Part shown: in pieces, positions 24,418 through 34,943 of the stretch
How the letters are laid out: each line of letters opens with the position of its first letter
Position numbering within the stretch: position 1 is the stretch's first letter
Assembly: GCA_036012125.1 (NCBI GenBank)
Contig: DASCOS010000005.1
Location: forward strand, 53,840 to 117,839
Direction: 5' to 3'
From: Vicinamibacterales bacterium
GTDB taxonomy: Bacteria; Acidobacteriota; Vicinamibacteria; Vicinamibacterales; UBA823
Length of the DNA stretch: 64,000 nt
Notes under the pieces: generated by a model
Told to the model about the DNA's origin: nothing
Databases searched by the model: none
Seen by the model: only the letters and a program-made list of their open reading frames with translations
Position numbers and translations under genes: made by a program

Positions 24418-27339
24418 ATGGCTGCCGTCACAACTTGGGCCGACCAGGTCGTCATTCCGACATACCCACTACATCCCGAAGATGTAAACCCCAGATTTTT
24501 TGAACTCGAAGGTACGCTTATCTACCCGTACCCTATGCAGGATCATCTCTCCCGGACGAGGGTGGACAAGACTTATCAAGCACTCTTTTTAGAGAACGAA
24601 TACATTCGAGCGATGTGCATTTCTTCTCTTGGCGGGAGGATTCTTTCAGTCTACGACAAGATTCGAAGCCGCGAAATGTTCTACCGAAACAGAGTAATTA
24701 AACCCGGACTGATTGCTTTACGCGGCGCTTGGTTTTCCGGTGGCATTGAGTGGAATCGTGGTCCACAGAGCCATACCGTGACGAGTTATTCCCCGGTCGA
24801 TGTCTTAACTGTGAAACATCTTGATGGTTCGGCTTCGTTCGTAATTGGCTATACAGAATTGAACTTCCGCACGGGATGGGAGGTCAGGTTTACACTTCAC
24901 CCGGGCCGCGCGTGTATCGACGAGCGGGTGACCATCTTTAACCCGACTGATTTTCCACACAGCTATTATTTCTGGAACAACACGGCCTTTCGGAACACCC
25001 CAGGGACGCGGTTCTGTTATCCGATGAAGGCTGCGAGTGACCACGATCGCTTCTTCCCGTGGCCGATCTATCAGAATCGCGACCTGCGGTGGCTGAAGAA
25101 CTATCCTGACGCGACGCCTGTATTTGCCTACTCGTGCCCATTCGATTTCTTCGGTGTTTACGACCTCAGGGAGGACTACGGTGTGGTGCAGTGTGCCAAC
25201 CATCATGTCGTCCCTGGCAAGAAAGCTTGGACTTGGGGACAGTCGGATGCTGGAAGGATGAGCCAGACCGCGCTCACGGACGATGCGAGCTCTTATATAG
25301 AAGTGCAAAGTGGACCGCTCCGAACGCAGACTGACTACGCTGTCCTTGGGCCGGGCCAACAAGTCGCTTGGCAGGAGTGGTGGTATCCCGTGGCTGGTTT
25401 GGGAACGGGTTTCGAGTACGCGACCAAAGACATTGCGGTTGAGCGCACCGCTCGTGATGGGAAAGTCCAGTTCAAAGTTGCTGCGACTGCGGCACACCCC
25501 GGCGCTCGGTTTGAGGTCCGACGAAATGCCATCTCACTGTTGGCTAACTATGTGGATCTGACTCCGGACACCCCAACTCAGATTGATTTGAGCCTAGAGG
25601 CAGAATGCTTGGTTGAGGTGCAGGTTACCGCTGCGGACGGCAGGCTACTCGCGGAGTACCAATCGCCATTGGAGATTCCCGAGGTGCAGATTCCGACGGA
25701 ATTGCATAGCGAGTGGTCCGAGCCCAAGAGTGCCGACGATATGCACGAGCGTGGCGTTGAGTTTGACCGGTTGATGGACCGTGTTAATGCTAGGAAGTGG
25801 TACAGGTGGGCGAGTGAGTCAGAGCCCTCACATATTGGAGCCCTTGTTGCCCTTGCGAGACTGGATGTACAGGCGGGGTTGTACGAAGTTGCTGACGAAC
25901 GGTTGGCGAGCGCCTTGGCGAGAAAACCAGACGATGGCCCAGCTCGGTACTTGCGGGGGATTGTCCGTCTTAGACAGGACCGGAGTGACGAGGCGTTCGC
26001 ATGTGGAATTAAGGCTTCAACTCACCGGGACACCGAATCGCTGGGGCTGGGCGTTGCTGCCCGCGCATTGATGCGACAAGGTGCGTTTCAGGAAGCTTTC
26101 ACGATGTTTAGCACGGCATACGAACTGGGCGATCTGGACCGTGTCCGGCTGTTTGAGTGGATGATGCTCGCGATGCACTTCTCGGGTGAGTCAGTCCGTG
26201 CAAGGAGTTTAGCGAAACAGGTAATCGCTGAGGGTAACGCCCGTTTAGTGCCGCGCGCTGTAGTTGCAATGGTAGATGGTGGTGATTGGAAACGATTCGC
26301 GACAGAGACACGCTCCTTTCTTGGTGAGTTCGAATTTGCTTACCTAGAACTTGGTCTGTGTCTTGCCGACCTTGGACTTTTTGATGATGCGACCAGCATG
26401 CTACGCGCAACGCTCGTTGAGGGCCCCCTCAACGAGGTGGTGCGCCCGTTGCCGCTGTACCACGTTGCCTACTACATGGCTCGTGCTGGCAAAGATGACG
26501 TGGCAACAGAGTGGCTCCACCGCGCCCAGACCACTTGCGAAGATTATGTTTTTCCTTCGCAGGTCGACGCCTTACCTATCCTTAGGTACGCAATTGAACG
26601 ACAACCCGCTGATGCAAGAGCCCATCTGTATCTTGGCAACCTACTTGCTGGGCTAGGACGGCTGGATGATGCGGTGCGGCACTGGAAACAAGCCGTGCAA
26701 CAGGATCAAACGTTAAGCGTGGCGTTTAGAAATCTTGGAATTGATGCCTGGAAGCGACAGGGTGTCTTAAGCGATGCAGCCGACTGGTTTCGTCAGGGTG
26801 TTGTGGCCAGGCCATCTGATCAAGTGATGCATCGCGATCTTGCGAACGTTCTCATTACTCTGGGGCACCGTCGGGAAGCGATCTCACTCTTGAAGAGCAT
26901 GTCCCCAGCGCCATCTCTCCGGAATGATGTGACAACAGTGTTGGCACGCGCCTATCTTGACGAGCATCAATGTGATGAGTCGCTAGACGTGCTTGAGACC
27001 GCGACCTACTCGAACTGGGAAGGTGATATCGATAATTGGCTGGTTTTTGTTGGTGCTCACGTCGAACGAGGTCGTGAACGACTAAAAAATGGCGATGCGC
27101 TCCTGGCCTTGGAGGATTTTGAGGCGGCCCTGACCTACCCCAAACACCTACACGTTGGACGTCCGTCACAACCACGCGAGGCCAAGGCCTTGTATTGGAA
27201 GGGATACGCTCTGGCTGCACTTAGCCGCACTTCTGAGGCGCGTGCTGCTTGGCAAGCCGGTGCCGCCGGCGCGCCAATGAACGAAGAGCAGAAAGATTAC
27301 ATTTCGAAGTGTGAAGAGCAGCTAGAAACCGAAAGCTAG
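24418..27339 (+). CDS. DUF5107 domain protein with C-terminal TPR array
   Basis: 973 residues. The first 340 or so are a DUF5107-type, galactose-mutarotase-like beta domain: ENEYIRAMCISSLGGRILSVYD, WFSGGIEWNRGPQSH and AWTWGQSDAGRM. From about 440 to the end come helical repeats, for example HIGALVALARLDVQAGLYEVA and ARAHLYLGNLLAGLGRLDDA, read as tetratricopeptide repeats. No signal peptide, so probably cytoplasmic. DUF5107 proteins of this layout often occur with carbohydrate genes, but no glycoside hydrolase is adjacent here. Role unknown. Confidence 0.8.
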   Translation: MAAVTTWADQVVIPTYPLHPEDVNPRFFELEGTLIYPYPMQDHLSRTRVDKTYQALFLENEYIRAMCISSLGGRILSVYDKIRSREMFYRNRVIKPGLIALRGAWFSGGIEWNRGPQSHTVTSYSPVDVLTVKHLDGSASFVIGYTELNFRTGWEVRFTLHPGRACIDERVTIFNPTDFPHSYYFWNNTAFRNTPGTRFCYPMKAASDHDRFFPWPIYQNRDLRWLKNYPDATPVFAYSCPFDFFGVYDLREDYGVVQCANHHVVPGKKAWTWGQSDAGRMSQTALTDDASSYIEVQSGPLRTQTDYAVLGPGQQVAWQEWWYPVAGLGTGFEYATKDIAVERTARDGKVQFKVAATAAHPGARFEVRRNAISLLANYVDLTPDTPTQIDLSLEAECLVEVQVTAADGRLLAEYQSPLEIPEVQIPTELHSEWSEPKSADDMHERGVEFDRLMDRVNARKWYRWASESEPSHIGALVALARLDVQAGLYEVADERLASALARKPDDGPARYLRGIVRLRQDRSDEAFACGIKASTHRDTESLGLGVAARALMRQGAFQEAFTMFSTAYELGDLDRVRLFEWMMLAMHFSGESVRARSLAKQVIAEGNARLVPRAVVAMVDGGDWKRFATETRSFLGEFEFAYLELGLCLADLGLFDDATSMLRATLVEGPLNEVVRPLPLYHVAYYMARAGKDDVATEWLHRAQTTCEDYVFPSQVDALPILRYAIERQPADARAHLYLGNLLAGLGRLDDAVRHWKQAVQQDQTLSVAFRNLGIDAWKRQGVLSDAADWFRQGVVARPSDQVMHRDLANVLITLGHRREAISLLKSMSPAPSLRNDVTTVLARAYLDEHQCDESLDVLETATYSNWEGDIDNWLVFVGAHVERGRERLKNGDALLALEDFEAALTYPKHLHVGRPSQPREAKALYWKGYALAALSRTSEARAAWQAGAAGAPMNEEQKDYISKCEEQLETES

Positions 27340-27410
27340 CCCGCTTAAACCGCTGCCGAACTCTGACTTCTGACAAGCACCGAAAAGGAAAAAACCGACG
27401 TCGTCACGCT

Positions 27411-28406
27411 TTACTGTAGGAACTCCTTACGAATTTTTGCCGCGATCGTGAAGTGTGGGTCTACAACCTGAACGACCTCGTATTCGAGTACGTGGCCCAT
27501 GAGTAGCGACGAGCCACGCTCATCGTATCCATAATCGGTCATGAGCCAGCGCTGCAATTCGGTTGTTGCATGCTGCAGTGCCTGCAGTAATGGACGTGCG
27601 CTGCCGAGAACAATGATGTATTCATCCGTTTCAATACGTGGCCAGCCAATCTTCTTGGCCTTGATTAGTTCGACAGAGAATTCAACATCCATCGAGACCT
27701 CAAGGGCGTTGCCGACGACCTCACCCTCTCCCTGCCGTGCATGACCGTCACCGATGAACAGTAAAGCCCCAGGTTCAAATACCGGGAGCATTACTGCAAC
27801 TCCTGCGACCATTCCGAAGTAATCGAGATTTCCACCAAATTCGCCTGGTGTTGCAGTCCAGACGGCTTCCTTTCGAGGCGGTGCGACAGCCACGCAGCCG
27901 AGCATTGGCCGAAAGGGAATCTCAATGCCTTGTTCCCGTGAAGCTGCCGTCGTCGGTCGCGCCATACGCTCCACAAGATCGAGTTCCCAGACTTCCATTT
28001 GCTGTTCTTTGAGCGCCTCATATCGCAAGAATGCCGGATCGGCAGCGTAGGGAGCCAATATCGAACTTGAGAACGCAGTGTCCCGATTCGGTTCGATCTT
28101 CTCTAATTTCACAACAAGGACATCTCCTGGTTCGGCGCCTTCGACGTAAAATGGGCCAATTTGCGGATTTGGGCCTCGTGCAACCTGCCTTCCATTCTCG
28201 TCGCCGCCGCGCGCGTCGATCGTTTTAGTCACAACGTGGTCCCCAGGGCTGATCCGTAAGGCCACAGGATGGTCGAACGAGAACGTGTTGTAATAAGTGG
28301 TTGCGTTAAACTCGTGAGTTGTTTGCGCAGTTGAAAATGTTGGAACTGTTGCACAGAGGAACCAAGCGCCGAAGTGAAGCGCTATCCGGACCATGGTCAG
28401 ACGCAT
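27411..28406 (-). CDS. Acetamidase/formamidase family protein with signal peptide
   Basis: 331 residues. A signal peptide (MVRIALHFGAWFLCATVPTF, cleavage after STAQ) precedes an FmdA/AmdA-type beta fold: GDHVVTKTIDARGGDE, ARGPNPQIGPFYVEGAEPGD, LGCVAVAPP, then FGGNLDYFGMVAG and GDGHARQGEGEVVG. The usual formamidase/acetamidase is cytoplasmic and releases ammonia from small amides. The exported form suggests periplasmic substrates. It is convergent with the DUF5107/TPR gene. The 261 bases upstream (28407-28667) show no gene or clear signal. Confidence 0.82.
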   Translation of the reverse strand: MRLTMVRIALHFGAWFLCATVPTFSTAQTTHEFNATTYYNTFSFDHPVALRISPGDHVVTKTIDARGGDENGRQVARGPNPQIGPFYVEGAEPGDVLVVKLEKIEPNRDTAFSSSILAPYAADPAFLRYEALKEQQMEVWELDLVERMARPTTAASREQGIEIPFRPMLGCVAVAPPRKEAVWTATPGEFGGNLDYFGMVAGVAVMLPVFEPGALLFIGDGHARQGEGEVVGNALEVSMDVEFSVELIKAKKIGWPRIETDEYIIVLGSARPLLQALQHATTELQRWLMTDYGYDERGSSLLMGHVLEYEVVQVVDPHFTIAAKIRKEFLQ

Positions 28407-28667
28407 CGAGATCTCCTATAGCTGTGAAGCAGGCTGATTCTATCGTTTCGCGACCAGAAAACTAAGACCAACTACAATTCTTCCTATACGGGACTAGAGT
28501 GAATACATTAGGCTTAGCCCGCAGGCGCTGGCCTTCCAGAAGTTGCGTGGAACACAATAGCGATCGTGCGTGTGTAACTCTTCATGAATCCACATGGATG
28601 ACGCTGTAAGAATAGAGGTTAAGGAGCACTAAGGCTCAGAAGCATAGTCGGTAGTGGAGTTCGCTGA

Positions 28668-29792
28668 ATGTCAAAATTCCAGCCTTTTGTAATGGAACGA
28701 TTGTTGTCGAAGTGGGAAAACCAAGTTGAGTACAACCTGTCTGAGAGTGGCGTGCATCCGGCGACGGTGCGCGAACTCATTCCCGATCCGGAACAGGTGG
28801 AGCAACTCCTGTCGACCGAGATTGTCTACTCACAAGCCAACGGTATACCGGAACTGCGTGAGCGGATTGCCGCGCTCTACCCGGGCGCGACTTCGGAAAA
28901 CGTCCTGGTCACAGTCGGGTGTATTGAAGCCAACCTTCTCTCGTTGCAGACCCTAGCCGAACCGGGTGACGAAATTGCAGTCATGGCCCCGAACTATTTA
29001 CAGGTCTGGGGTGCAGCACAGAACCTTGGCATGGTTGTTCGGACATTTGACTTGTCAAGCGACCGGAAATGGGAACTCGACGTTGACTCACTTAGTCAGG
29101 CTGTTACAGATCGCACTAAGCTTATCGCCGTTTGTAATCCAAACAACCCGACCGGTCACATCATGTCGTCAGCGGAGATGGACGCCGTCGTTACGGCGGC
29201 GGATCGAGTCGGTGCTTGGATATTGGCTGACGAGGTCTATAGTGGCGCCGAGCGCCTAACCGACGAGCAAACCCCTTCATTCTGGGGGCGTTACGATAAG
29301 GTCTTCGCCAATAACAGCCTGAGTAAAGCGTGTGGTTTGCCCGGATTAAGGGTGGGATGGATTGTTGGGCCACCCACTGAGGTCGATGAGGCGTGGGCAC
29401 GTCACGAATACCTAACGATCAGTGTAGCTACGCTCTCGAACCAACTTGCCGCAGTGGCCTTATCTCCCGAGATGAGACCGAAACTGTTGCAGCGCACGCG
29501 CGACTACATACGGCGTGGTTATAAGATTTTCGAAGAGTGGATGCAGTCGCAAGGCAATTTATTATCGATCGTCCCGCCCGGTGCCGCGGCGATCGCGTTT
29601 CCGCACTATGAACTAGAGGTAAACTCCACAACCTTCGTCGAACGGTTAATCAAAGAAAAAAGCGTGCTTGTTGCACCAGGTGATCACTTCAACGTCGACC
29701 GGCACCTGCGGATCAGCTTCGGGTTACCAGCCGAGTATCTTCGTGGTGGACTTGAACGGATCCATCAACTATTGACCGAGATGACTAACTGA
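28668..29792 (+). CDS. PLP-dependent aminotransferase, class I/II
   Basis: 374 residues of fold-type I. Visible: YSQANGIPELRERIAALYPG near 60, the cofactor region AVCNPNNPTGHIMS near 155-168, ADEVYSGAE near 190 and NNSLSKACGLPGLRVGW near 210-226, with the Schiff-base lysine in SLSKACG. Aspartate/alanine aminotransferase-like. MalY/PatB-type lyases share the pattern. It stands alone between convergent and divergent neighbours, so its amino donor and pathway cannot be read from context. Confidence 0.86.
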   Translation: MSKFQPFVMERLLSKWENQVEYNLSESGVHPATVRELIPDPEQVEQLLSTEIVYSQANGIPELRERIAALYPGATSENVLVTVGCIEANLLSLQTLAEPGDEIAVMAPNYLQVWGAAQNLGMVVRTFDLSSDRKWELDVDSLSQAVTDRTKLIAVCNPNNPTGHIMSSAEMDAVVTAADRVGAWILADEVYSGAERLTDEQTPSFWGRYDKVFANNSLSKACGLPGLRVGWIVGPPTEVDEAWARHEYLTISVATLSNQLAAVALSPEMRPKLLQRTRDYIRRGYKIFEEWMQSQGNLLSIVPPGAAAIAFPHYELEVNSTTFVERLIKEKSVLVAPGDHFNVDRHLRISFGLPAEYLRGGLERIHQLLTEMTN

Positions 29793-29817
29793 TTACTTCG
29801 GCTGTCTTGTAAGCTGG

Positions 29818-29837
29818 CCCGGTCTCTGACGACCGGG
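29818..29837. terminator. Inverted repeat between convergent genes, possible terminator
   Basis: CCCGGTC (29818-29824) and GACCGGG (29831-29837) form a 7-bp stem with a 6-base loop, in the 87-bp gap between the stops of the aminotransferase and the PafA-like phosphatase. No clean U-run follows on either strand, so a factor-independent terminator is only possible. Confidence 0.35.
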
Positions 29838-29879
29838 GATGAGGGTGCGGACAGTTTTTCGGCGCCGACGTGTGAGGAA

Positions 29880-31487
29880 TTAATAATCGCCAAGCGCCTC
29901 GGTAAGGACACGCCCATCGGTACGTGCGAGTGTCACCCCCGCGATTGCTGCTAGCGTTGGTGTAATGTCGGCTGGAGTAACTTCAGCTAAATAGTGCCCT
30001 GGGGTGATCTGATCACCCATCAGGAGAATGGGGACACGGGTGTCGTAGTCATAACTGGTGCCGTGGCCGGATGCATTGACGGAGGTTGTCCAGTAGGGCC
30101 GAGGCACGATCAGGAGATCCCCGCTCCGTCCCGGATAATAGTTTCTGGCCAAAGCCCGTTCGATGGCATTTCCTGAATTGCGTCGCTCGCGGATTGTGTC
30201 CCCACGATAAACCTCAGCCACGCCCTCCACGGCTCGGATAGCGTCGGCGACGCGCTCGAGCGCGCCCTCCTGGTCCACAAGACGCGCGTATATGCCGGGT
30301 TCGAAATAGAAGTCCTGCTCTTCGAACCTGGCGACGTGGCGACCTGGCCCAAACTGCCTGCGGATTGCTGTTTCAGCAGCATCAATGATCTGCTGCGCTG
30401 GGATGCGACCGGCATCGGCCAATCGTGCTCGGCGCTCAGGAATCGGCGCTACACCGTGGTCAGCTGTCAACGCAACAACGTAACGACCGGAGCCCACGGT
30501 AGTGTCCAATTTATCGAAGAGACGACCTAGCATCCGGTCTAACTGAATGAGAACGTCTTGCACCTCGTGACTCTGTGGGCCGAAGCGGTGACCCGCCCAG
30601 TCCAGTGCTGAGAGGCCGAGAGCGAGGTAATCGGTTGCTTCCCGTTGGCCAAGGTCCAATGCGTCGACGGCGGTGCCTGCCAGTTGCCCGAGGTAATCAT
30701 TTGAGCGAGGGCTGGCCATCCATTTCTGGTAGAAAAGCAGGTCAGGGCGGTCGCCCAGGCCAATCAGGGTGTGTGGCAATCCAGTGGTCCATCCTTCAAA
30801 CGGACGGCTCACGTCAACGGAGCCGGAAAACAGATACAGGTTTTCGGGCAGCGCCCGAGTCCAGATCTTGCCCAGGTCATTAGCGACCGGATTAGCGTCA
30901 AGAAATTGTTCGATAAAGACCACCGGTTCACGAGTGTAGGCGGTCGACGTAACCCAGGCGGTGCCCTGCCGCCAGAGCGCGACATCAGCACCATGCCCAG
31001 CCAACATCACGGCCACCCGAGGTTTCATCGACAGGCTCACGACACGTGCCGAGGCCTGCACCCGCAACTCATCACTGAGTGTCGGAACCATCAGGTTATC
31101 TGGACCCAGGGTAGCCTCTACCGGGTCGTCATAACTAATGAGCGGGGAGTCAGAGTTATCGGCACAGGCTCGGAGACGTCCCTCGGCACGGTCATACCAA
31201 TTGTTGCCGATGATGCCATGGGTTTCTGGAAGACTTCCCGTTGAGATGGTGGCGTGGCCGACACAGGTGTTCGTCTGGAAGTATGGATAAGCCGCTTGGC
31301 GGAACCAGGCTCCGTTGTCGATTAAACGTTTCAGACCAGAGGTCCAATGATGCTGAAACCGATCGAGGTAGTCAGCTCGCATCTGATCAACAACCAGAAG
31401 CACGACAAGTCTTGGTGACTCCGATTGGGCCTTAGGTGGGAAAGCCGCAAACAGTAGAAGGACAATCGCTATTACAACGCCACGCAC
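29880..31487 (-). CDS. Alkaline phosphatase superfamily protein, PafA-like
   Basis: 535 residues with a signal peptide ending near SESP (residue 24). RLVVLLVVDQMRADYLDRF gives the first metal Asp. QTNTCVGHATISTGSLPETH carries the nucleophilic Thr of PafA and nucleotide pyrophosphatase types. ALTADHGVAPIPERR and SGHGTSYDYDTRVPI give the later metal ligands. Likely a periplasmic phosphomono- or diesterase freeing phosphate. Its 5' end faces the BNR protein gene across 210 bp with no evident gene. Confidence 0.87.
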   Translation of the reverse strand: MRGVVIAIVLLLFAAFPPKAQSESPRLVVLLVVDQMRADYLDRFQHHWTSGLKRLIDNGAWFRQAAYPYFQTNTCVGHATISTGSLPETHGIIGNNWYDRAEGRLRACADNSDSPLISYDDPVEATLGPDNLMVPTLSDELRVQASARVVSLSMKPRVAVMLAGHGADVALWRQGTAWVTSTAYTREPVVFIEQFLDANPVANDLGKIWTRALPENLYLFSGSVDVSRPFEGWTTGLPHTLIGLGDRPDLLFYQKWMASPRSNDYLGQLAGTAVDALDLGQREATDYLALGLSALDWAGHRFGPQSHEVQDVLIQLDRMLGRLFDKLDTTVGSGRYVVALTADHGVAPIPERRARLADAGRIPAQQIIDAAETAIRRQFGPGRHVARFEEQDFYFEPGIYARLVDQEGALERVADAIRAVEGVAEVYRGDTIRERRNSGNAIERALARNYYPGRSGDLLIVPRPYWTTSVNASGHGTSYDYDTRVPILLMGDQITPGHYLAEVTPADITPTLAAIAGVTLARTDGRVLTEALGDY

Positions 31488-31697
31488 AATGTCTCAGGAT
31501 CCGTCATACGAGGGTTGCGGGTCAACCCCACCTGGGGGTTCTGAACCGGGCGTTGCCTAGACCGGGATTCCTCTACCAAGCGAAACCGGTCGTCAACCAC
31601 GGATAGGTGTCTTCGCCGCATCATTGATTGTTGCCGCGCTACGCGCGGGTCCGAGTATAGTAGGCCACTCACCTCATTTTCGATTCGGAGAAACTCG

Positions 31698-34600
31698 ATG
31701 TCGCGCATAGTACCGTTCCTTCGACTGGTTGCTTTCGGCTTACCGTTGGTGCATTTCGGAGCGTCGCCAGGGGTTGCACAGCAGCCCACAGAATACGATC
31801 CAACAATATTCACTGACCTTGAATATCGCCATATCGGTCCAGTCGGGAATAGGGTCAGTGCTGTGGTTGGGGTGCCGGGAGATCCTAATGTCTACTATAT
31901 CGGTGCTGCTTCGGGCGGGATCTTCAAGTCTGTCGACGCCGGCATCCACTGGGAACCGGTTTTCGATGATCAGCCAGCAGCATCGATTGGTGCTTTGGCG
32001 ATCGAAACGGTGAATCCGAACGTTATCTGGGCGGGCACAGGTGAAACATTCATCCGCAGTAACATTTCGCACGGCGACGGCATCTACAAATCCGTCGACG
32101 CTGGCAAAACATGGCGGCATATGGGATTAGATGCAACGGGCCGCATTGGCCGGATCGTGATCCACCCAACCAACCCGGACATTGTTTTCGCGGCGGCCAT
32201 GGGCCACAGCTACGGCCCCCAGCAGGCCCGTGGTGTGTTTCGCACGACTGACGGCGGTGAGACATGGGAACACGTACTGTTCGTCGATGAACATACCGGG
32301 GCTTCGGATATTGTGATGGACCCGAACAACCCCAGGATCCTCTTTGCGGGTATGTGGCAGCTACTAATACAAACGTGGGGCCGTGAGAGCGGCGGACCTG
32401 GAAGTGGTCTTTGGACATCGCGCGACGGCGGTGCAACCTGGGAGGAGCTCACTGGCGCCGGTCTCCCAGAAAAGCCGATCGGCAAGATCGGCTTGGCGAT
32501 GACACCAGACGACTCGAACCGTATCTACGCGCTCATCGAGACTAACTCCAACGCTGATTATGCGGAGTTGGACGATCACGAAGGCGTGCTCTGGCGCTCA
32601 GACGATGGAGGAAGGCAGTGGCAGATGGTGAACGCGGACCATGCACTCGCGCAGAGACCGCTCTACTATACGCGGGCAGCTGTTGCCCCAGATGACCGTG
32701 ACGAGATCCACTTCCTGTCGACGCGTCACTCGGTTTCACTTGATGGAGGTATCACGAGTGAACGTGGTACGGCGGGTGGCGACAATCACGATATGTGGAT
32801 CGACCCCCTGCTGCCCGATCGAATGATCGTCGGCCATGACGGTGGTGCGTCCATTTCGACAACCCGTGGTCAGAGCTGGTGGCGGCCCCGCCTGCCGATC
32901 GCTCAGATGTACCACGCCTACACTGACAACCAAGTTCCCTACTACGTCTATGGCAACCGCCAAGACGGTCCATCAGCACGGGTCCCGAGTAATAGTCTTC
33001 AATCGAATGGCATCCCGATTGGCCTCATGCACTCGGTGGGCGGTTGTGAATCAGGCTTTGCCATTCCCGATCCAGTGGAAAACGACATCGTTTGGTCAGG
33101 CTGCTACGACGGCATTCTCGAGCGCTATGATCTCAAGACCGGACACGCACGCAACGTCAGTGTCTGGCCGGATAATCCTGAGGGTTGGGCTGCAGCGGAT
33201 CTACTGTACCGCTTCCAGTGGACCTTTCCGATTGCCATTTCACCACACGACCATAACCGTGTGTATGTCGGTAGCCAGTACGTGCATATGACGACTGACG
33301 GTGGACAGAACTGGCGGATGATAAGTCCTGACCTGACTACCAACGACAAGAGTAAACAACAGAAGACGGGTGGCCTGACGGCCGAGGACGTGAGTCCGAC
33401 TTACGCCGCGGTGCTATTTGCTATTAGCGAATCATCCCTTGAGGAAGGGTTAATCTGGACCGGCTCAAACGACGGGTTAGTTCATGTGACGCGCAATGGA
33501 GGTGGTCGCTGGGACAATGTCACTGCCAACATTCCCGGTCTACCGCCGTGGGGAACGGTGAGCAACATCGAACCGTCGAGTCACGATGCCGGCTCCGCTT
33601 ACATTAGTGTTGACTTTCATCAGGTAAACGATTTTCACCCGTACATCTATAAGACCACTGACTATGGCAGTAGCTGGACACAGATTAACAGTAATATCCC
33701 TGCCAGCGTTTTTAGTAGTGTCCACGTTGTCCGGGAGGATCCAGTTAGGCCAAGGCTACTTTATGCTGGCACCGAAAACGCCGTCTACGTATCGTTCGAC
33801 GATGGTTCCCGGTGGCTGCCGTTACAAACCAACCTACCTCATGCACCAGTTCACTGGTTGACGATTCAGCCACATTTCAACGATTTGGTGGTCGGGACCT
33901 ACGGACGAGGTTTTTGGATTCTTGATGACATTACACCACTGCAACAGATTAACTCAGAGGTGCTCAACACGGACGTGCATCTGTTCGAGCCTCGGCCAAC
34001 CTACCGGTTCCGTACCCGAGAGAGCACGGTGAACCAGCCAGAGGATTCTGGGGCCGGCACCAATCCGTCCTACGGGGCAGGACTGCATTACTATCTGCAA
34101 AATGGACTTGGTGATGACGAGAACTTACACATTACGATTCTTAATGCGGACGAAGAAGCAGTGCGGTCACTGTCGGGACTGCCGTCGGCGGCGGGTATCA
34201 ACCGTGTCCATTGGGATCTCCGCTACGACCAAACTGATGAACCGCAACTGCGGATGCCCGCTTTTGAACACTCACACGTGCGGGCTGACCCTGATCGAGG
34301 ATTACGGCCCGTGGGCGATGGCAGTCGCGTCGCTATTCTCGCGCCGCCTGGCATATACACTGTCAGGCTCACACTGGGCGACACTGAACTCGTTCAATCA
34401 CTCACGGTTCTCAAGGACCCGCACTCGGCGGGCTCTGAAGAAGACATTACAGCACAGATGGCGTTGCTTGTTGACCTGAGGAATGTGCTGAACGATGCCG
34501 TGTCGCTCATCAATGAGATCGAGTCGGTCCGTGAACAGGTTGCCGATATAGGTCGGCGGGTGCATGACCATCGTGACAATGATTTGATTATTGATGCAGC

Positions 34601-34910
34601 TAGGTCTCTGGATGAGCGGTTGCTCGCGATTGAGATGAGGTTAAGCGATCAACGGTTGTCGGGCGGCTCAGCGCGCCAAGATTCGGTCCGTTGGCCACGC
34701 CAATTGCTGGCGAAGCTAAGCAGTCTTGCCGGCTATGTCGGGCAAACGGACTTTCCACCGACCACGCAGCAACTTGAGGTGCTCGAAAACTACAAGGAGC
34801 TGCTCGACACTTACGAGCTGCAAATGGACGGTGTCCGAAAGGGTGCTCTCATCGAATTTAACCAGGCGCTGGAGGAACGAGGCCTCGCGGGAGTCGTGCC
34901 CCTACCGTAG
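31698..34910 (+). CDS. Exported BNR/VPS10-like beta-propeller protein
   Basis: 1070 residues after a signal peptide ending near GVAQQ (29). Many BNR/sortilin-type Asp-box turns: SVDAGIHWEPV (~75), SVDAGKTWRHMG (~135), TTDGGETWEHV (~190), SRDGGATWEEL (~240), SDDGGRQWQMV (~305), TTDGGQNWRMIS (~535), TTDYGSSWTQI (~655). A non-propeller region with FWILDDITPLQQIN, a beta domain and a helical end follow. Often labelled glycosyl hydrolase, but these propellers need not be enzymes. Common in Acidobacteriota and Bacteroidota. Followed 33 bp later by a lipoprotein FAH-family gene. Confidence 0.85.
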   Translation: MSRIVPFLRLVAFGLPLVHFGASPGVAQQPTEYDPTIFTDLEYRHIGPVGNRVSAVVGVPGDPNVYYIGAASGGIFKSVDAGIHWEPVFDDQPAASIGALAIETVNPNVIWAGTGETFIRSNISHGDGIYKSVDAGKTWRHMGLDATGRIGRIVIHPTNPDIVFAAAMGHSYGPQQARGVFRTTDGGETWEHVLFVDEHTGASDIVMDPNNPRILFAGMWQLLIQTWGRESGGPGSGLWTSRDGGATWEELTGAGLPEKPIGKIGLAMTPDDSNRIYALIETNSNADYAELDDHEGVLWRSDDGGRQWQMVNADHALAQRPLYYTRAAVAPDDRDEIHFLSTRHSVSLDGGITSERGTAGGDNHDMWIDPLLPDRMIVGHDGGASISTTRGQSWWRPRLPIAQMYHAYTDNQVPYYVYGNRQDGPSARVPSNSLQSNGIPIGLMHSVGGCESGFAIPDPVENDIVWSGCYDGILERYDLKTGHARNVSVWPDNPEGWAAADLLYRFQWTFPIAISPHDHNRVYVGSQYVHMTTDGGQNWRMISPDLTTNDKSKQQKTGGLTAEDVSPTYAAVLFAISESSLEEGLIWTGSNDGLVHVTRNGGGRWDNVTANIPGLPPWGTVSNIEPSSHDAGSAYISVDFHQVNDFHPYIYKTTDYGSSWTQINSNIPASVFSSVHVVREDPVRPRLLYAGTENAVYVSFDDGSRWLPLQTNLPHAPVHWLTIQPHFNDLVVGTYGRGFWILDDITPLQQINSEVLNTDVHLFEPRPTYRFRTRESTVNQPEDSGAGTNPSYGAGLHYYLQNGLGDDENLHITILNADEEAVRSLSGLPSAAGINRVHWDLRYDQTDEPQLRMPAFEHSHVRADPDRGLRPVGDGSRVAILAPPGIYTVRLTLGDTELVQSLTVLKDPHSAGSEEDITAQMALLVDLRNVLNDAVSLINEIESVREQVADIGRRVHDHRDNDLIIDAARSLDERLLAIEMRLSDQRLSGGSARQDSVRWPRQLLAKLSSLAGYVGQTDFPPTTQQLEVLENYKELLDTYELQMDGVRKGALIEFNQALEERGLAGVVPLP

Positions 34911-34943
34911 CTAAAAGCCACTGTGTGTAGAGAGGAGATTTGT

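Noticed and set aside
24805..25497. 230-codon minus-strand frame inside the DUF5107 gene
   Set aside because: Antisense shadow: its sequence is Arg/Ser-rich nonsense while the plus strand encodes a clear protein.
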